Program-made: the position numbers and the translations under genes
The notes under the pieces: generated by a model
Database searches by the model: none
The model's input: only the letters and a program-made list of their open reading frames with translations
Told to the model about the DNA's origin: nothing
Assembly (NCBI GenBank): GCA_021927905.1
Contig: BLLK01000061.1
Location: 62,001-126,000, forward strand
From: Chaetoceros tenuissimus
Taxonomy: Eukaryota > Bacillariophyta > Thalassiosirophyceae > Chaetocerotales > Chaetocerotaceae
Direction: 5' to 3'
Length of the DNA stretch: 64,000 bases
Part shown: in pieces, positions 59,592-64,000 of the stretch
Layout: each line of letters begins with the position of its first letter
Numbering within the stretch: the first letter of the stretch is position 1

Positions 59592-60083
59592 CTCATTTCA
59601 AGTCTTCAAAAACAGCGAAGGGGGGACTTGTGACTTTACTGGATTGTATAATTTGAGAGGAGATATCCAGTAAAAACTGACAGAAGAAGAATATTTTTTT
59701 TTCATGTGTATGTGTTCCATTATTGTTCCATCCATGCTACTTACCCACATGCGAACGTCATTGACGTGACAATCAAACAGACTATTCTTTTCCTTCCCCT
59801 TTGTTTCTCTTTTATGCAACTTGATACGATTGACATTGGATTACACGACACAGATGAAGTCGTGTCCACTATTTAGCCCGCCATACAAGACTTTTGAAAT
59901 TGGAGTCTAAAGCGCCACGTTTCACTTTTTAATATCCCTTTGACGAAAGTTGGTATGTCCTTTTAAAAATGGTGACAGGAATTAGTTCCTAAGCATTTTT
60001 ATATTTAAAAAGTATACATTTTTCTGTGTTTTTCTCTTTTGTGTACTGAAAGTTGCAGTGATTGAAACAATGACAGTATTTAT
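59592..60083. other. Intergenic, phosphatase promoter
   Basis: Spacer between two minus-strand genes, AT-rich. Nothing else is seen. Confidence 0.5.
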
Positions 60084-61964
60084 CTATGCAAGCTCTAAAG
60101 GCTCATCCATTGAAAATGAAACTGCAATAGCTTCTTGACGTGCAAAATCATCATCTCCTCTCCAATCTTGACCAATGTCATAGATTGTATCTGATATTGG
60201 CTTTGTTCTCCTAGGCAAGTCCAGAGGATGAATATTCAAGGGCGAAGTCATTTCATGCTCTCTGGATGCACTAGCATATGGTTGAGAATTACGGGGCGAA
60301 TAAGCAATTTCTTCCAAACTCTGATCCAAGATGGAAGTATCTGCACATAGTTCCAAAGTTGGACTGCTGAGAAATCTTTCTTCATCCTTGGAAGGACTTG
60401 GGAATACAAAATTCGACATGAAGTCCTTCTCTTGACTGCTCTGCTTTGGTGTCATTTCAAACATATTCGGAGTGAAATCATCGTGCTCAATATCATAAAA
60501 ATGTGGCGACTTTGGCGTAAGTGGTGCTTGCCCTTGTGCTCCATTTTGCTGAGAGGAAGAGATATCGACAGGTTGGAACTTGAAATGACTCGGTGGCTTG
60601 AAATCACTGTCAGGATAGTCATCAAGAGAGGTAGATCCTGAGTAGGAAGTATCAGCAACACTCATGCCACTTTCCCTCATACGTTTTCTTCTTAATCTGT
60701 CCCCTTCATTCTTCTTATACTTTGCAACAAGAGTCTCATGCATGAACTCCTTTTCTTCCTTCGTCCACTCCTCTTCAGACTTACGTGTAATTTGCAAAAC
60801 ACGAGTTTTGCGTTCCAAAGCTCTTTGCCTCGATCTGTGATTCTTTTTCAGACGACGCTCTTCAAAAGTAGCAAGCTTAGCAGCCTCCTCCGCAGTTCGT
60901 TCTTCAGGTCTCTTTTGCTTGATCATGGCAATGGTATCTTTGAGTTTAGCAGCTCTCATTCTTGACTGAGCATTTTTGCGAGCTCGACGTTCTCTAGCTC
61001 CAGAACTCAAAGTCTCCTTTTTATCTTCATTATCATTGATGGTGATATCTCTAGGAGGAAATTGAATCTTAGCCACAGCTACAGCAGGCTTAGCTTCCTT
61101 CTTGGTAACAGTAACATTCTCAGCTTTTCGCTTCTTGACTTCAGGTCTCTTCTTTGCAACAGTTTTACCACTTGCTGGATGCGAACCGGATTTCTTTCCT
61201 TTACTAGGTTTCGAAGCTGGATGATGTGAGTAGTATCCTGGATAAGCATAAGGGTATGCATGATGTGGATATGGCCAAGCATAAGCATGTCCAGAAGAAG
61301 CAACTGCAGCAGAAGCACTTGCCGCAGCAGAAGCATGTGCAGCTGCTGCAGAGGCATGAGGAGGTGGGTAATAATGGTAATAGTATGGATAATGTGGGTA
61401 ATGCCCATAATGATACTGAGGATGAGAGGACTTGGCCTTCTTCTCTTTTTGCTCTGAAGCTTCAGATTCAGGGGCCTCCTTGCGCTTGGAAGCTGATTCC
61501 ATCTTGTCAAACGAAGCTTTGGAGCTGATAGCATACATGTGTTCTGAATGAGAAGCCTCGTAATTCTTGTAAGAGTATACAGAGTCCTCAGACTCCTTAT
61601 TTTCAAGAGATGGGATTTCAAACGATGGATCGTTTGAGATGACATGTGGCAGACTAGCAGGGGAATAATGGTGTTTTGTCTTTCTTGGCTGAGGTGCGTA
61701 ATAGGACGGCGGAGCAGGATACTTCATGTGAACGTTAGCTGCAGGGTGACTCCTTGGCACCGGAGCTGGTCTCTGCTCTTCCTGAGTGACTACATGTGAC
61801 TGCATATCAGCAGCATCAGGTACTTCAAACTGGATATCCTCAGAGGTAGGCACTGAATCATGAGATACAGAGGTAGGTTGAACATGTGTCATTGAAGAGT
61901 CCATCTCGGAGTAGGGAGACTTGGACAGTGATGTAGTATTTGATGAGGCAGTTGCAGATGGCAT
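60084..61964 (-). CDS. Nuclear-type protein with three bZIP-like basic repeats
   Basis: Predicted 626 residues from the first ATG at 61964; the frame is open 18 codons further but only from a TTG. Residues about 184-252 are His/Tyr/Pro/Ala-rich (HYPYYYHYYPPPHASAAA). After a Lys-rich stretch, residues about 324-431 hold three tandem units of about 45 residues. Each has a basic block like a bZIP DNA-binding helix (ERRARKNAQSRMRAAKLK; ERRLKKNHRSRQRALERK; KYKKNEGDRLRRKRMRE) followed by an acidic helix (RPEERTAEEAAKLATFEE; KSEEEWTKEEKEFMHETL). No leucine heptads follow, so it is not a standard bZIP factor. The C-terminal 200 residues are acidic, Ser/Pro-rich and activator-like. It is probably a DNA-binding regulator (inference). 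Confidence 0.8.
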   Translation of the reverse strand: MPSATASSNTTSLSKSPYSEMDSSMTHVQPTSVSHDSVPTSEDIQFEVPDAADMQSHVVTQEEQRPAPVPRSHPAANVHMKYPAPPSYYAPQPRKTKHHYSPASLPHVISNDPSFEIPSLENKESEDSVYSYKNYEASHSEHMYAISSKASFDKMESASKRKEAPESEASEQKEKKAKSSHPQYHYGHYPHYPYYYHYYPPPHASAAAAHASAAASASAAVASSGHAYAWPYPHHAYPYAYPGYYSHHPASKPSKGKKSGSHPASGKTVAKKRPEVKKRKAENVTVTKKEAKPAVAVAKIQFPPRDITINDNEDKKETLSSGARERRARKNAQSRMRAAKLKDTIAMIKQKRPEERTAEEAAKLATFEERRLKKNHRSRQRALERKTRVLQITRKSEEEWTKEEKEFMHETLVAKYKKNEGDRLRRKRMRESGMSVADTSYSGSTSLDDYPDSDFKPPSHFKFQPVDISSSQQNGAQGQAPLTPKSPHFYDIEHDDFTPNMFEMTPKQSSQEKDFMSNFVFPSPSKDEERFLSSPTLELCADTSILDQSLEEIAYSPRNSQPYASASREHEMTSPLNIHPLDLPRRTKPISDTIYDIGQDWRGDDDFARQEAIAVSFSMDEPLELA

Positions 61965-63585
61965 GTTTGTATATGTAATGATTATGTTTGACTGTGAATA
62001 GGTACGAGTAGAGATCAAGTCACCTTTCAGTCCTGATCTTTCTTTCTTGATGTATTTGAGATGTGTTGAAATTCAACTGACGGACGAGAACTAGATGATG
62101 TGCTTCTTTCTCGATGATGTGTGGCAGACTCCTCCAGGTTCACTAGCGTGCTTTATCTATCTTTAGTAATGATGTAGATAGACAAGTATGATTGTAGCGA
62201 GATTTGTGTATTCCAAATGCGGTAGATGGATTCGGATAGCCTTTATGTTGTGTTGGTAGTGGTTACTCTTGTGTGCAATGTTCCTCTCAGTGAAGCAAAT
62301 TCTAACGTTGAGAATTACTGAATTTTTGGCGGCTGAGTCTGGTATGGACTCTACGGGATTCTACGTGGTTGAGTTGGAACCCAAATTTCAACGGAAAGAA
62401 AAGAGGCTTCTCGATCACTAAATTAGGTTTATAAATGACAAAGTACAGCTTTTCAGCGATTCAAATATGTCATTGCAAATAGTAAAATAGCTCATCAATT
62501 TGAATGGTGCCACCTGCCAAGACTGGATTCCAATTTGAAATATTGGTTCTTTGTCCATTCTTGATTGCTTCATGAAAGCCAGTACTCTTATATATTTTTA
62601 TCTACGCCAAGAATAAAATTTCAGTCGCTCTCACAACTCTTCAACTCTCCTCAATCTTATGATTCAACCTGTTAATGTGCATCAACTATTGTAGTCAAGC
62701 GGGTAGGAATCATTTAAGCAAAAGAACCGGGTTAATTCTACGTGGCGCTCGACCGTTGGATCCCATTCCTTCCATTTGTCCTATCCTGCGACATATTTTG
62801 AAACGTGCTACCCGCGCGAACCAATGAAAAAGGGATATTTGTTTGCACTTTCATGATGATGATAATTATTTGTTGAAACGATTGCTCAACGCTTGGATGT
62901 AGTATTTTATTTTACTTATGGGTCAAAAATATACTACCTATTACATCATGTGAGATGCGAGTGAAGCCATTTGACTTTTTTGAGTTTGAAGTTATCGAAC
63001 AGAACCCTGGCTGCCAACATAAATAAACTTGAACTGAAAATTGAAGGGTGTTTGAAGGTAGTACCCGTAGAAGATATTTTTGTAACAAGAAAGTTATTTA
63101 TTATTAATAATAATAACTAGACTATGGTACAGTATCAGGTTTTAAATTACTATTAGTATTGCTTTTCAAACTACTCCTGATTTTACAAGGGAATCATTTA
63201 TAAAACTTCCACAAAAGTCAGCGGAAGCAAAAATGTCAACATACATGCTGGTGTGTTCAAATGATGCATGCAACGATATTCCAGGAACGAAGAAATGCAT
63301 GAAGGCTTCTTTCAAATATGATTCCTTCACCTGCATTCTTATTATTTATAGGTAAGCATGAATCTCAAACTTTGCATACTGTTTTGCATCTCTAGTTGAA
63401 ATTGCGATAGACAACTACAATAAATTTCACCATGCAATTACACACTCATACATCATTCCCAGATAAACAGTGTATGAAAAATGGACATGGTGATTCTATT
63501 TTATTTGTGCAGTGAAAAATCTAAAGATGCATCTCAGTAGAACATGTAGTATATTATTGTAAAGATATACATATTCAAGCTACTG
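61965..63585. other. Long intergenic region, promoter of the basic-repeat gene
   Basis: About 1.6 kb, the longest gene-free stretch here, upstream of the basic-repeat gene and at the 3' side of the ubiquitin-interacting-motif gene. All frames are interrupted. A 41-codon plus-strand frame at 63233 (opening MSTYMLVCSNDACND) has no support. A short AT-rich run (attattaataataataa) lies near 63100. The size fits the long regulatory leader of a transcription regulator. Confidence 0.5.
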
Positions 63586-64000
63586 CTAGGAATAGTGGAG
63601 ACGACTAGCTTCCATAGCCAATCGTAATTGTTCTTCATAGTCAATACGATGATTTCGTCCTTGCTGCTCATGTTGCTGCTCATCTTGAGAAAGTTTAAGT
63701 GCTTCCTGGAATAATATATCGTCCTCGCCCCCTACACAATCTTTGTGACTTTCATTCAGAGATTGAGCAAGGACAGCCTTTAATTCTTCCTCTTCCCTCA
63801 ATGCTGCTTCACGTTCATGGTCCATAGATAATTGCATGACTTGTTTCATCAATTCTTCCTCCTTTTGAAGGGAAACACTCTCATCGTTTTTAGAAAGTTC
63901 CATAATTTCCTTCATGATTCGCTCCTCCTCCTCCATTTTCTTTTCCATATTGAGGGAATCTTGAAGTGCTTGCTCCATAGCTTGCTGTTCTTTATCCTTT
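63586..64000 (-). CDS. Protein with tandem ubiquitin-interacting motifs, C-terminal part (runs off the window)
   Basis: The frame is open from the stop at 63586 to the window edge; the ATG at 63978 is internal, since coding continues upstream. The visible ~138 residues hold about five UIM-like helices, with an acidic run, then Ala/Met-Leu and Ser: EEERIMKEIMELSKND, EEELMKQVMQLSMDHE, EEELKAVLAQSLNE, EDDILFQEALKLSQDE and DYEEQLRLAMEASRLH. The last two fit the consensus best. UIMs bind ubiquitin, often polyubiquitin when in tandem, as in ataxin-3-type deubiquitinases, S5a/Rpn10 and ANKRD13 proteins. The N-terminal catalytic or adaptor domain, which would identify it, lies outside the window. Confidence 0.8.
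   Translation of the reverse strand, partial: KDKEQQAMEQALQDSLNMEKKMEEEERIMKEIMELSKNDESVSLQKEEELMKQVMQLSMDHEREAALREEEELKAVLAQSLNESHKDCVGGEDDILFQEALKLSQDEQQHEQQGRNHRIDYEEQLRLAMEASRLHYS

Noticed and set aside
63233-63358. 41-codon plus-strand frame in the long intergenic region
   Set aside because: Short, no signal or motif; expected by chance in 1.6 kb.

Overview
The window is nuclear DNA of a photosynthetic stramenopile, most probably a centric diatom. Several genes encode a signal peptide followed at the cleavage site by a phenylalanine in an ASAF-like context, which is the bipartite plastid-targeting signal of algae with secondary red plastids. There is a fucoxanthin-chlorophyll light-harvesting protein. 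Introns are short (about 70-110 bases) with GTAAGT-like donors. An apparently intact IFT88 gene points to flagellated gametes, known from centric but not pennate diatoms. Genes are dense and on both strands. I see no tRNA, rRNA, CRISPR, transposon or retroelement.

Layout: 1-1839 (-) holds the 5' part of a xanthine dehydrogenase/aldehyde oxidase. 3067-6234 holds a membrane-anchored CS-domain protein, a secreted Cys-containing acidic protein and a plastid polyketide-cyclase/START-like protein. 7155-9366 holds a secreted three-exon protein with a Pro/Lys tail and a small basic protein. 9879-16393 (+) holds a GHKL-ATPase/metallopeptidase fusion, IFT88 and ribosomal protein L8. 16488-22018 is mostly (-): a 2-oxoglutarate oxygenase, a GT92-like glycosyltransferase, and a proteasome-alpha-like protein with a signal peptide. 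22329-31519 (-) holds a large P4-ATPase, a tandem tyrosyl-tRNA synthetase and the light-harvesting protein. 32134-35245 (-) holds two ankyrin paralogues. 36063-40749 (-) is DNA polymerase alpha, divergent from a putative RINT1-like tether. 43386-44421 is the broken 3' end of an ABCG transporter. 44880-48826 is a six-exon coiled-coil protein.

49003-59591 is rich in plastid-targeted products: a small zinc-finger protein, a 1037-residue Ala/Pro/Lys-rich protein with eight short aromatic motifs, a patatin-like lipase, a rhodanese and an inositol-monophosphatase-like enzyme. A fusion of an FkbM-like domain with a 2-oxoglutarate oxygenase lies among them. The window ends with a protein carrying three bZIP-like basic repeats and part of a ubiquitin-interacting-motif protein.

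Most noteworthy: (1) the GHKL ATPase fused to a SprT/WSS1-like metallopeptidase motif with SUMO-interaction-like motifs; (2) the plastid sticker-and-linker-like protein, whose composition suggests a multivalent scaffold; (3) the secretory proteasome-alpha-like protein; (4) the FkbM/2OG-oxygenase fusion; (5) an identical 15-base motif about 90 bases upstream of two different start codons. All functional assignments were made by eye; no database search was run. Exon joins were checked for reading-frame continuity and, where a family is recognised, for recovery of conserved sequence across the join.
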